From: an uncultured Eubacteriales bacterium
GTDB taxonomy: Bacteria > Bacillota > Clostridia > Lachnospirales > Lachnospiraceae
Assembly (NCBI GenBank): GCA_900549105.1
Contig: URND01000021.1
Span: 1-32,332, forward strand
Reading direction: 5' to 3'
DNA length: 32,332 nucleotides
In this document: positions 15,045-22,239 of the stretch, piece by piece
Layout: the number at the start of each line of letters is the position of its first letter
Position numbering within the stretch: position 1 is the first letter of the stretch
The notes under the pieces: generated by a model
What the model was told of the DNA's origin: nothing
The model's input: the letters and a program-made list of their open reading frames with translations, nothing else
The model's database searches: none
Made by a program: the position numbers and the translations under genes

Positions 15045-15716
15045 CTACATTTCTCCTTTAACAATCTTTACAATCCTGCTCGTGCCAAGCCTCGAAGCGC
15101 CCAGTTCGATAAATTTTTCCGCATCCTCCATAGATGCAATTCCTCCGGCCGCTTTTATCTTGACCCCCGGCCCGATATTTTCTGCAAAAAGCTTCACATC
15201 CTCAAAGGTTGCCCCGCCGCCGCCGAACCCCGTCGATGTCTTAATGTAATCCGCCCCTGAATCCGTAACAACATGACAGAGATTTATTTTTTCCTCATCT
15301 GTCAAAAGGCAGGTTTCAACAATCACCTTTAAAATATGACTGCCGCAGGCCGCTTTAATATCTCTGATTTCTTTAAGAACCCGGTCATATTTCCCCTCCT
15401 TGACTGTGCCGATGGAAATCACCATGTCAATCTCATCCGCACCGTCCTTTAATGCCTGCCGGGTTTCAAAAACCTTAACCTCCGATGTCGAATAGCCGTT
15501 TGGAAAGCCGATGACCGTACATATTTTCATTTTATCTCCCACATACTCTTTCGCCTTTTTAACGAAACTCGGCGGTATGCACACAGAGGCCGTGCCATAA
15601 AACACTGCATCATCGCAAATCGCCCTAATCTCATCCCAGGTGGCTGTCTGTGTTAATAATGTATGGTCTACCTTTGATAAAATTTCCTTCTGTGTCAATC
15701 TGTGCTCCTGACTCAC
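15045..15716 (-). CDS. deoC: Deoxyribose-phosphate aldolase
   Basis: 223 residues from a GTG start. A class I aldolase, it cleaves 2-deoxyribose 5-phosphate to glyceraldehyde 3-phosphate and acetaldehyde. The Schiff-base lysine is K159 in DYIKTSTGFG, the second active-site lysine is K188 in VKIKAAGGI, and CTVIGFPNG is the family strand at about 66-74. The GTG at 15716 has only a modest AAGGG site; a TTG at 15698 has CAGGAG six bases upstream and would give MTQKEILSKVDHTLL, closer to the usual N-terminus, so the true protein may be 217 residues. It lies 4 bases after the Arc-like gene. Confidence 0.95.
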   Translation of the reverse strand: MSQEHRLTQKEILSKVDHTLLTQTATWDEIRAICDDAVFYGTASVCIPPSFVKKAKEYVGDKMKICTVIGFPNGYSTSEVKVFETRQALKDGADEIDMVISIGTVKEGKYDRVLKEIRDIKAACGSHILKVIVETCLLTDEEKINLCHVVTDSGADYIKTSTGFGGGGATFEDVKLFAENIGPGVKIKAAGGIASMEDAEKFIELGASRLGTSRIVKIVKGEM

Positions 15717-15720
15717 TTAA

Positions 15721-15996
15721 TCATCCCTTCCCCTTTTTGCGGCTCCTCACCGCTTCCGTCAGCAAATACTCTATCTGTCCATTAATTGAGCGAAAATCGT
15801 CGCCTGCCCATTCGGAAATATCCTCCCAAAGGCCCTGCGGCAGACGGAGCAACACCTGCTTTCTGGCATTCTCCCTGGCTTTTATCGCCTTTTCCCGCTC
15901 CTTAATTTCTTTTTCAAGGGAATTTAACTTTTCCAGACGTGCCCTTAGCTTTTCTTCTTTTTCATTTAAATTTTCATCCAAATGATTTTTATCCAT
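15721..15996 (-). CDS. Arc-like ribbon-helix-helix protein with N-terminal coiled coil
   Basis: 91 residues. Residues 1-45 are a highly charged heptad-like coiled coil (EEKLRARLEKLNSLEKEIKE). Residues 46-87 fit an Arc-type ribbon-helix-helix fold: a short beta strand KQVLLRLP, then two helices around GLWEDISEWAGDDF and SINGQIEYLLTEAVR. Such proteins usually bind DNA as dimers on tandem half-sites; the coiled coil could mediate partnering with another protein. A GGAAGGAGG site precedes the ATG. It sits directly after the SPFH gene, a pairing that I recall as recurrent in Clostridia, and 4 bases before deoC. I infer it may control its own promoter, where tandem TGATATCA sites occur. Confidence 0.75.
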   Translation of the reverse strand: MDKNHLDENLNEKEEKLRARLEKLNSLEKEIKEREKAIKARENARKQVLLRLPQGLWEDISEWAGDDFRSINGQIEYLLTEAVRSRKKGKG

Positions 15997-16026
15997 GGCT
16001 CCGCCTCCTTCCCTGTAAGTTAAAGT

Positions 16027-17037
16027 TTAATATATACTTCCGCTGTTGACAATAGGCTGCGTATCTTTTCCGGAACAGAGGACAACGAGAAGATTGCTGA
16101 CCATCGCCGCTTTTCTTTCTTCATCCAGAAGTACAATCTCTTCATCGCCCAATTTATCAATCGCCATCTTCACCATGCCGACAGCGCCGTCCACAATCTT
16201 TTGACGGGCTGCAATAATCGCCGTTGCCTGCTGGCGCTGAAGCATGGCCGCCGCAATTTCTTCTGAATAAGCCAGATTTGTAATCTTCACGTCTTCAATC
16301 ACAATACCGGCCACATCAACGCGCTCCTGCAATGCCGTTTCCATCCGGTCCGCAATTTCCTGGACGCTGCCCCGAAGCGTTTTTTCACTCTCATCATTTT
16401 CCTCATCAATCACATCATAGGGATAAAGACGAGCCACATTGCGCACCGTGGAATCTGTCTGTATGGAAATGAATTCCATATAATCCTCCACGTTAAAAAC
16501 AGCCTTTGTCGGATCTTCCACTCTCCAGATGACATTTGTGCCGATAACAATCGGATTACCCATGCCGTCATTGACTTTCTGTTTTTCATTTTTCAGTGTA
16601 TTACTTTTTAAAGATACCCGTTTTCGTGTTGGCGTTGTAACAATTTCCAGGTCATTTGACTTGGCTTTGGCGGCCTTTATCGCCGCACTCTGGGCTTTAT
16701 CATAAAGAGGACTGTTGGATGCGCTGAACGGGTTGACAAAATAAAATCCGGGTTTCCGAATTGTCCCATGGTAAGCTCCAAACAAAGTCAAAACCAGGGC
16801 TTCATTCGGCCGCACCGTCTTCAATCCGCCAAAGCAAATGCACACGGCAATGAAGCCGACACATGATACAATAATCATAATTACAGCCGCTGCAATATGC
16901 CCATATATCGACTGGCGGATACCAAAGGCAAACAGAAATCCGCATGCAACAAGCAAAATCAAATCAACAATGAGCATCACCCCGCCATTCATTGGATGAA
17001 GAAGCTTTTCTTCAATATTCCTATTTTCCGTCTTCAT
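16027..17037 (-). CDS. SPFH / band-7 domain membrane protein
   Basis: 336 residues. Two hydrophobic segments (about 18-40 and 46-72) anchor the N-terminus. They are followed by an SPFH domain from about residue 74 (VRPNEALVLTLFGAYHGTIRKPGFYFVNPF), with IQTDSTVRNVARLYPYD near the middle and a helical C-terminal part (AYSEEIAAAMLQRQQATAIIAARQK split around residues 268-292) of the type that oligomerises. Family members form membrane rings or microdomains; no substrate is known. A CGAGGAGG site precedes the ATG. It is the first gene behind the strong promoter at 17078-17106 and probably leads the transcript into the Arc-like protein and the deo genes. Confidence 0.88.
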   Translation of the reverse strand: MKTENRNIEEKLLHPMNGGVMLIVDLILLVACGFLFAFGIRQSIYGHIAAAVIMIIVSCVGFIAVCICFGGLKTVRPNEALVLTLFGAYHGTIRKPGFYFVNPFSASNSPLYDKAQSAAIKAAKAKSNDLEIVTTPTRKRVSLKSNTLKNEKQKVNDGMGNPIVIGTNVIWRVEDPTKAVFNVEDYMEFISIQTDSTVRNVARLYPYDVIDEENDESEKTLRGSVQEIADRMETALQERVDVAGIVIEDVKITNLAYSEEIAAAMLQRQQATAIIAARQKIVDGAVGMVKMAIDKLGDEEIVLLDEERKAAMVSNLLVVLCSGKDTQPIVNSGSIY

Positions 17038-17056
17038 AATATTTCCTCCTCGTTTC

Positions 17057-17086
17057 TGATATCATTTTGATATCAATATCATATCT
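17057..17086 (-). promoter_or_regulatory. Tandem palindromic operator candidate (TGATATCA, 11-bp phased)
   Basis: TGATATCA occurs at 17057-17064 and 17068-17075, exactly 11 bp apart, and a 6-of-8 match (TCATATCT) follows at 17079-17086. Each full unit is a perfect palindrome. The array covers the -10 element and the start region of the SPFH promoter, so binding would repress. Tandem palindromes are typical targets of ribbon-helix-helix dimers, and one such gene is in this operon. Confidence 0.55.
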
Positions 17087-17106
17087 CGTTTTTTTTCAAA
17101 TGTCAA
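17078..17106 (-). promoter_or_regulatory. Strong sigma-A promoter of the SPFH-deo operon
   Basis: On the minus strand TTGACA (17101-17106) and TATGAT (17078-17083) are separated by 17 bp, about 40 bases before the SPFH start codon. The -35 directly abuts the T-run of the preceding terminator. Confidence 0.8.
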
Positions 17107-17107
17107 C

Positions 17108-17157
17108 AAAAAAAGCTGTAACATCGGCAAATATATCGTTTTGCCTCTGAAACAGCT
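17108..17157 (-). terminator. Terminator of the amino acid ABC transporter operon
   Basis: Read leftward, AGCTGT (17152-17157) pairs with ACAGCT (17114-17119), and GGCAAA/TTTGCC (17140-17145, 17126-17131) form an inner stem. A run of seven A residues at 17108-17114 becomes the T-run on the minus strand. Confidence 0.8.
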
Positions 17158-17174
17158 CTTCGCTTGATTTCATT

Positions 17175-17933
17175 CTACTCTGCATTCAGCTTGCCAAGGA
17201 ATTCCTTCATACGCTGATTCTCCGAATTGAAAACCTGTTCCGGCGAACCTTCCTCAACAATAACGCCTTTATCCATAAAAATAACATAATCTGACACATT
17301 TTTTGCGAAATTCATTTCATGAGTAACGATAACCATCGTCATTTTTTCCGCCGCCAGATTTTTAATGATTTTTAAAATCTCACCGGTCAGCTCCGGGTCC
17401 AAAGCCGATGTCGGCTCATCAAAAAATAAAATCTTCGGGTTCATAGCCAGAGCCCGCGCAATCGACACTCTCTGCTGCTGCCCGCCGGACAACTGATGCG
17501 GATAGGCATTGGCCTTATCTTCAAGCCCCATTTTCCGAAGCAGTTCCTTCGCTTCCTCAAATACCTCGTCCCTATTCCGGCGCTGTACCCGCAGCGGTGC
17601 ATCGGTAATATTCTTTATGACCGAATAGTGAGGAAACAGATTAAAATTCTGAAAAACCAAGCCGTAATATCCATGAATCCGTTTTAAATCCGCCGCCTTC
17701 GCATAGGCCGCCTTGCCGCCCTCGCTTTTAGCCGCAGTCTCACCCAAATAGATAATATCCCCGTCATCTATCTTCTCCAACATGGTGGCACAGCGGAGCA
17801 GCGTGGACTTCCCCGAGCCGGAAGGGCCTATAATACTCAATACCTGCCCTTCACTTACTGTCAGGGAGATATCCTTCAGAACTTCCAAACCATCGAAGCT
17901 CTTTTTAATATGCTTCATTTCAAGTAAATTCAT
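17175..17933 (-). CDS. Polar amino acid ABC transporter, ATP-binding protein
   Basis: 252 residues, GlnQ/ArtM type. Walker A is GPSGSGKS (36-43), the Q loop is LVFQNFNLF (about 92-100), the signature is LSGGQQQR (148-155), and Walker B with the D loop is FFDEPTSALDP (170-180). A small insertion (about 64-84) makes the region before the Q loop slightly longer than usual. It energises the neighbouring permease; start ATG with AGGAGGGG upstream, 11 bases after the permease stop. Transporter specificity sits in the binding protein at 18773-19651. Confidence 0.95.
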   Translation of the reverse strand: MNLLEMKHIKKSFDGLEVLKDISLTVSEGQVLSIIGPSGSGKSTLLRCATMLEKIDDGDIIYLGETAAKSEGGKAAYAKAADLKRIHGYYGLVFQNFNLFPHYSVIKNITDAPLRVQRRNRDEVFEEAKELLRKMGLEDKANAYPHQLSGGQQQRVSIARALAMNPKILFFDEPTSALDPELTGEILKIIKNLAAEKMTMVIVTHEMNFAKNVSDYVIFMDKGVIVEEGSPEQVFNSENQRMKEFLGKLNAE

Positions 17934-17944
17934 CCCAACCCCTC

Positions 17945-18595
17945 CTAACGGTAATAACTCAGTTTCTTTTCCAGATAATCAAAGAACATGGCAACAACCA
18001 GGTTAAAAATGTAATAAAACACACCGGCAACAATAAAAGGGACAACCGAAGACTGGGCCGCCACCAACTGTTTTGTCAGCGTAAACACTTCGGCTACGGC
18101 CAGCGTAAACGCCAGCGACGTGTCCTTAACAAGAGTAATCGTCTCATTGGCTACCGCCGGAATAATCCGTTTGATAACCTGGGGCATTACAATATGAAAA
18201 AATGTCTGACTCTTGCTGTACCCAAGCAACTTTGCCGCCTCATACTGCCCATCAGGCACGGCTGCAATACCGCCGCGGTAAATTTCCGCAAAATAGGCCG
18301 CATAATTCAGGGAAAAGCCAAGCAGCACCGCGTTTAAACGATAAGAACTTGTAATCGGAATTCCAAAAATGAAATATGGGCCGAAATATACGACTAAAAG
18401 CTGAAGCATCAGCGGCGTTCCCCGCATGATGGATATATATATTTTTGCAAGAATGGAAAGAATCTTAAATCTGGACATTCGAACCAGCGCCAGGCCCAGT
18501 CCTAAAATCAGCGATGTAATCAGAGTGACGAAAAATATCTCCAGAGTCACTCCCATACCGCCGGACAACTGTTTTAAAATATCTGTTACCGCCAT
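17945..18595 (-). CDS. Polar amino acid ABC transporter, permease
   Basis: 216 residues of the His/Glu/Gln/Arg/opine permease family, with about five transmembrane helices. The coupling-loop EAA-like motif is EAAKLLGYSKSQTFFHIVMPQ (about residues 139-159), preceded by YAAYFAEIYRGGIAAVPDGQ and followed by ETITLVKDTSLA, both diagnostic. A GGAGGAGG site precedes the ATG. It is separated from the binding-protein gene by 177 bases carrying a structured repeat and a hairpin, so permease and ATPase are probably made at lower levels than the binding protein. Confidence 0.95.
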   Translation of the reverse strand: MAVTDILKQLSGGMGVTLEIFFVTLITSLILGLGLALVRMSRFKILSILAKIYISIMRGTPLMLQLLVVYFGPYFIFGIPITSSYRLNAVLLGFSLNYAAYFAEIYRGGIAAVPDGQYEAAKLLGYSKSQTFFHIVMPQVIKRIIPAVANETITLVKDTSLAFTLAVAEVFTLTKQLVAAQSSVVPFIVAGVFYYIFNLVVAMFFDYLEKKLSYYR

Positions 18596-18622
18596 TTATT
18601 GACCTCCTCCGTAAAGTCCCCC

Positions 18623-18729
18623 AAGTGCTCACAGGGGTTGCTCCTCTCAACTAAGCTCAGTTTCACTTCGCTAAGGTTCGAGGAGTACGTTCGCACTAAG
18701 CTCGAAAACACCCCGCTAAGTGCTCACAG
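18623..18729. repeat. 107-bp structured intergenic element bounded by 12-bp direct repeats
   Basis: AAGTGCTCACAG occurs at 18623-18634 and again at 18718-18729. Between them CTAAG recurs at 18651, 18671, 18696 and 18716 (spacings 20, 25, 20), ACTAAGCTC occurs twice, and TTCGAG (18677) with CTCGAA (18701) forms an inverted pair. No reading frame or ribosome binding site is apparent. The make-up resembles a dispersed palindromic repeat of the kind found between genes in Clostridia. Only one copy lies in this window, so dispersal is inferred. Confidence 0.5.
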
Positions 18730-18733
18730 CAAA

Positions 18734-18757
18734 GGGGAGCGATACTGGTCGCTCCCC
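18734..18757 (-). terminator. Intra-operon hairpin / attenuator after the binding-protein gene
   Basis: GGGGAGCGA (18734-18742) pairs with TCGCTCCCC (18749-18757) around a 6-base loop, 15 bases after the binding-protein stop. Read leftward it is followed only by TTTGC, a weak T-run. A stable 3' hairpin here would protect the binding-protein mRNA and reduce read-through to the permease, the usual way to produce excess binding protein. Confidence 0.65.
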
Positions 18758-18772
18758 CTGATGTTTTGCGTC

Positions 18773-19651
18773 TTATTTGCTGATACAAATGTTGTCTTTA
18801 TTTACGGAGTATTTATCAGCAATGGTATCAACCGTTCCATCGGCTTCCATCTCGAGCAGTGTGGCCCATACCTGGTCACGCAGTTCTTCATTTCCAAGTT
18901 TAAATCCGATACCGTACTGTTCTTTGGAAATCTCTTCATCCAGAATAGTAATATTATCATTTTTGCTCTGCTTATCTATTGCAACGCCTTCATCCATGGC
19001 GACCGCATCTGCCGAACCGGCTTCAAGCTCTAAGAGTGCGGTTTCATAATCCGGCACTTCGCGAAGTTCAGCAAAGGAATCCGCCAAAGCTTTGATTTCT
19101 TCGTTTTCTTCATCCTTCAATGCAGCCAGTGCAGAAGAATCTGCCTGAACTAAAACCGTTTTTCCGGCTAAATCTGCGGATGATGTAATGCCGCCGTCTT
19201 TCTTTACGGCAAATACCTGCGTGTTATTAACATAAGGCTCACTCCATGTATAAGCGTCCTCACGGCCATTCATGGTGAAACCATTCCAGATACAGTCAAT
19301 AGCGCCGGAATTCAATTCCATATCTTTTGCATCCCAGTCAATCGGGGTTTTTACAAGTTCCCAACCGTTGCGGTCACAAACCTCCTGCGCCAAATCCAGG
19401 TCAAACCCAACATACTCGCCGTTTTCCTGATATCCGTATGGCGGGAAACTTGCGTCAAAACCAACGGTAAATGTGGTCCGCTCGCCGGCTGCTGCGGCAG
19501 TTTCGCCGTCTTCCTTGCTCTCTGCATCGGTTTCTGCTGTTGTCTCTGCCTTTGTATCTGCTTTTGTTTCTGCCGCTTTATTACCGCATCCTGTTGCCAG
19601 AAAAGAAGCTGCCAGCACTGCGGCCATAACGAATGTCATATTCTTTTTCAT
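18773..19651 (-). CDS. Polar amino acid ABC transporter, substrate-binding lipoprotein
   Basis: 292 residues. A lipoprotein signal peptide ends in the lipobox LATGC, with the lipidated cysteine at residue 22. A long low-complexity linker of A, T, E, K and D (about 25-55) follows. The type II periplasmic-binding domain starts at TFTVGFDASFPPYGYQENGEYVGFDLDLAQEV (two blocks from residue 60), the usual opening of SBP family 3 proteins (PF00497). The ligand is an amino acid by family, identity unknown. An AGGAGGAAAG site precedes the ATG, and a TTGACA-N17-TACTAT promoter lies upstream. This is the first gene of the three-gene transporter operon. Confidence 0.93.
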   Translation of the reverse strand: MKKNMTFVMAAVLAASFLATGCGNKAAETKADTKAETTAETDAESKEDGETAAAAGERTTFTVGFDASFPPYGYQENGEYVGFDLDLAQEVCDRNGWELVKTPIDWDAKDMELNSGAIDCIWNGFTMNGREDAYTWSEPYVNNTQVFAVKKDGGITSSADLAGKTVLVQADSSALAALKDEENEEIKALADSFAELREVPDYETALLELEAGSADAVAMDEGVAIDKQSKNDNITILDEEISKEQYGIGFKLGNEELRDQVWATLLEMEADGTVDTIADKYSVNKDNICISK

Positions 19652-19708
19652 AATTCTTTCCTCCTGAATTCTTTGTTAATCACTCTGCTATTTGTGTAAC
19701 GCTTTATC

Positions 19709-19737
19709 ATAGTAGCATAAAAGTGTATCCATGTCAA
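19709..19737 (-). promoter_or_regulatory. Sigma-A promoter of the amino acid ABC transporter operon
   Basis: On the minus strand TTGACA (19732-19737) and TACTAT (19709-19714) are separated by 17 bp, 58 bases before the lipoprotein start. The -35 lies immediately after the T-run of the aspartate kinase terminator. Confidence 0.78.
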
Positions 19738-19738
19738 G

Positions 19739-19761
19739 AAAAATGCCGCCTTCCGGCGACA
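19739..19761 (-). terminator. Terminator of the aspartate kinase gene
   Basis: Read leftward, TGTCGCC (19755-19761) pairs with GGCGGCA (19744-19750), with one G-T pair, around a GGAA tetraloop, followed by TTTTT (19739-19743). It lies 28 bases beyond the kinase stop. Confidence 0.75.
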
Positions 19762-19789
19762 TCTTTCCATATTTTTCCATAAAACAGTT

Positions 19790-21109
19790 TTAGAGACGAA
19801 TAGTTACAAAAATATCGTAAATTGCTTTAATCGCAGTTTCAAAGTCTTTATCCTGAACACCGATAATAATATTCAGCTCGCTGGAACCCTGGTCAATCAT
19901 CTTAACATTGACATTGGCGTGTGCCAATGCGGAGAAAATTCTTCCCGCCGTACCTCGAGTCGCCTTCATACCCCGTCCAACAACAGCGATCAGGGCTAAA
20001 TCGCCCTCCATCTCTATGGAATCCGGATGCACTGCGCGATGCAGACTTGCAAGAACCGCCTGTTCCTTCTCCTGGAACTCATCCTGATGCACAAAGACAG
20101 TCAAGGTGTCAATGCCGGACGGCATATGTTCAAAGGAAACGCCTTCCTTTTCAAACGCTTCAAGAACCCGGCGGCCAAAACCAACCTCAGCGTTCATCAT
20201 ATCTTTTTCAATTGTAATCGAGACAAAACCTTTCTTTCCGGCAATACCTGTAATCGTATAATCCGGTTTTACACAGGTGCTTTCAACAATAAAAGTTCCC
20301 GCATCCTGGGGCGCATTCGTATTCCGGATATTAATCGGAATCCCCTCTGAACGCACCGGGAAAATAGCGTCTTCATGGAGAACGCTGGCGCCCATATAAG
20401 AAAGCTCCCGCAGTTCCTTATAAGTTACTGTATGAATCGGTTTTGGATTCTCGATAATCCGAGGGTCTGCCACAAGCACACCGGAGACATCGGTCCAATT
20501 CTCATAAATATCGGCCAGCACCGCCTTAGCCACGATAGAGCCGGTGACATCCGAACCGCCGCGGGAAAATGTCTGAACCCTTCCATCTGCGCCGCAGCCA
20601 TAAAATCCGGGAATAACCGCCCGCTCAACTTTACCCAGTTTCTTTTTCAGGCAGCTATATGTTTTTTCCTGGTCCAAAACCCCGTCCTTACGGAAGAAAA
20701 TATATTTTACCGGGTCAATAAACTCATATTCCAGATATTTTGCCATAATAAGACCGTTTAAATATTCTCCTCTGGAGGCTGCGTAGTCAATGCCTTCTTT
20801 ATTTTTAAAGGCCGTTTCAATGGTCTTAAATTCATCTTCCAGTGATAAATTCAAAGCCAGCCCATGTATAATTTCATCATACCGTGCTTTAATCTGCCCG
20901 AGAAGTTCCTCAAACGCTTCTCCTGCCACAGCCGTCTCATAACAACGGTAAAGCATATCGGTCACTTTAATATCTTTTGCAAAACGCTTTCCCGGCGCGG
21001 AAGGAATCACATACTTTCTGTCCGGGTCGCTTTTGACAATATTTCCTACCTTTTTAAATTGTTCAGCGCTGGCCAGAGAACTGCCGCCGAACTTTACAAC
21101 CTTCTTCAT
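19790..21109 (-). CDS. Aspartate kinase (aspartokinase)
   Basis: 439 residues. It catalyses the first step of the aspartate pathway, ATP-dependent phosphorylation of aspartate, toward lysine, threonine, methionine and diaminopimelate. Motifs are KFGGSS (6-11), the ARGEY-like block ASRGEYLNG (111-119), and TFSRGGSDVTGS (180-191). The C-terminal third (about 300-439) holds two ACT regulatory domains, so feedback by lysine or threonine is likely. I chose the ATG at 21109 because GGAGG lies 8 bases upstream and KKVVKFGGSS is the normal N-terminus; an upstream in-frame ATG at 21187 would overlap the promoter. No other lysine or threonine genes adjoin it, and there is too little leader for a lysine riboswitch. 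Confidence 0.95.
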   Translation of the reverse strand: MKKVVKFGGSSLASAEQFKKVGNIVKSDPDRKYVIPSAPGKRFAKDIKVTDMLYRCYETAVAGEAFEELLGQIKARYDEIIHGLALNLSLEDEFKTIETAFKNKEGIDYAASRGEYLNGLIMAKYLEYEFIDPVKYIFFRKDGVLDQEKTYSCLKKKLGKVERAVIPGFYGCGADGRVQTFSRGGSDVTGSIVAKAVLADIYENWTDVSGVLVADPRIIENPKPIHTVTYKELRELSYMGASVLHEDAIFPVRSEGIPINIRNTNAPQDAGTFIVESTCVKPDYTITGIAGKKGFVSITIEKDMMNAEVGFGRRVLEAFEKEGVSFEHMPSGIDTLTVFVHQDEFQEKEQAVLASLHRAVHPDSIEMEGDLALIAVVGRGMKATRGTAGRIFSALAHANVNVKMIDQGSSELNIIIGVQDKDFETAIKAIYDIFVTIRL

Positions 21110-21146
21110 CTGAATAGCCTCCAAATAATATACTCCTGCTTTTAAA

Positions 21147-21174
21147 ATTATATAACAGAATCCCCATTTGTCAA
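21147..21174 (-). promoter_or_regulatory. Sigma-A promoter of the aspartate kinase gene
   Basis: On the minus strand TTGACA (21169-21174) and a perfect TATAAT (21147-21152) are separated by 16 bp, 37 bases before the start codon. The leader is therefore only about 30 bases. Confidence 0.8.
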
Positions 21175-21219
21175 CGTTTTCTTCCAAAACTTATAGTAGC
21201 CACCGCCCGCAAAATAATA

Positions 21220-21225
21220 TATAAT
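21220..21225 (+). promoter_or_regulatory. Possible -10 element for the lipid kinase gene
   Basis: TATAAT at 21220-21225 lies 60 bases before the start codon. No convincing -35 hexamer is present 16-18 bp upstream, so this is tentative. Confidence 0.35.
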
Positions 21226-21285
21226 ATCTGTATGTCACATATCTGGACAATCAGATGCTTTAAAAGCCTGAAGGAGGTTATCATC

Positions 21286-22170
21286 ATGAAAAAACGCTTA
21301 CTTTTTATTGTCAATCCAAGTTCCGGCACTGTAAAGATTAAAGACAGTCTTCTGGAAGTCTGCCAGATTTTCTGTGAAGCTGATTATGAATTGACTTTAA
21401 ATGTTACCAAATATATTTCGGAAGCCATCAAAGAGACCTTAAGCGAGAGCGTGCCTTACGATTTGATTATCTGCTGCGGCGGAGACGGTACTTTCAACGG
21501 CATGGTATCTACTCTTGTTCCCATTGAAGGACACCCGCCGGTAGGTTATATTCCATCGGGAAGCACCAATGATTTTGCCCGCAGCATCGGCCTGAACGGC
21601 AATTCTGTCGATATCGCCCGTCAGATTATGACCGGTTCACCCCGCACAATCGACATCGGCAGTTTTAACCAGCTTTATTTTTCCTATGTGGCATCCTTCG
21701 GCGCCTTTACGGAAGCTTCCTATAATACGCCCCAATCACTCAAAAACCGTCTCGGGCACCTTGCCTACCTCCTGGAAGGTGTAAAAGACCTTTCCACTAT
21801 TGAACCGTGCCATATGAAAATCATTCACGGTGATACGGTTATGGAGGACAATTATATCTGGGGCGCTGTCTGCAACTCCACATCCATCGGCGGTATGATC
21901 CGCCTGAATAAGGAACTGGTGGATTTTAACGACGGCCTTTTTGAAGTTATGCTCATTAAAATGCCAAAGACATTGATTGATTTGACGAAAATTGTCGTTT
22001 CCATCAATACCCAGTCCTATGACCCGGATGTCATTACATTTTTCCAGGCAAATTCTCTGGATATTTTCCCGGAAACCGAAGTTCCATGGACGCTGGACGG
22101 CGAATATGCACAGGGCAGCAAAGAAATTCATATCCAGAATATGCACAATGCCCTTCAGATTATTATTTAA
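21286..22170 (+). CDS. Diacylglycerol kinase family lipid kinase (YegS/DagK-like)
   Basis: 294 residues. Members phosphorylate diacylglycerol or related lipids at the membrane, feeding phosphatidate recycling; the exact lipid is not fixed here. The catalytic domain shows FIVNPSSG (7-14), the nucleotide loop GGDGTFNG (65-72) and the SGSTNDFAR block (91-99). The remaining C-terminal beta-rich domain fits the family. The ATG at 21286 has a perfect AAGGAGG site; an in-frame ATG at 21232 would place that site inside the gene. The cotJ operon follows 69 bases later, but has its own sigma-E-like promoter. Confidence 0.92.
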   Translation: MKKRLLFIVNPSSGTVKIKDSLLEVCQIFCEADYELTLNVTKYISEAIKETLSESVPYDLIICCGGDGTFNGMVSTLVPIEGHPPVGYIPSGSTNDFARSIGLNGNSVDIARQIMTGSPRTIDIGSFNQLYFSYVASFGAFTEASYNTPQSLKNRLGHLAYLLEGVKDLSTIEPCHMKIIHGDTVMEDNYIWGAVCNSTSIGGMIRLNKELVDFNDGLFEVMLIKMPKTLIDLTKIVVSINTQSYDPDVITFFQANSLDIFPETEVPWTLDGEYAQGSKEIHIQNMHNALQIII

Positions 22171-22175
22171 TATTC

Positions 22176-22203
22176 TCACATTTCTTCTCGGTTTTCATAC
22201 ACT
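22176..22203 (+). promoter_or_regulatory. Sigma-E-type sporulation promoter of cotJABC
   Basis: CATACACT (22196-22203) is a full match to the sigma-E -10 consensus CATACAHT. TCACATT (22176-22182), 13 bp upstream, matches the -35 element with one mismatch from TCATATT. It lies 36 bases before cotJA. In Bacillus subtilis cotJ is a mother-cell sigma-E operon, so position and sequence agree. Confidence 0.7.
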
Positions 22204-22239
22204 GATAGTAAAATAAGTGATTCTCCGAAAGGAGCCTTT

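Noticed and set aside
21110..21285. Lysine riboswitch ahead of the aspartate kinase gene
   Set aside because: The mapped -10 leaves a leader of only about 30 bases, too short for the L-box aptamer.
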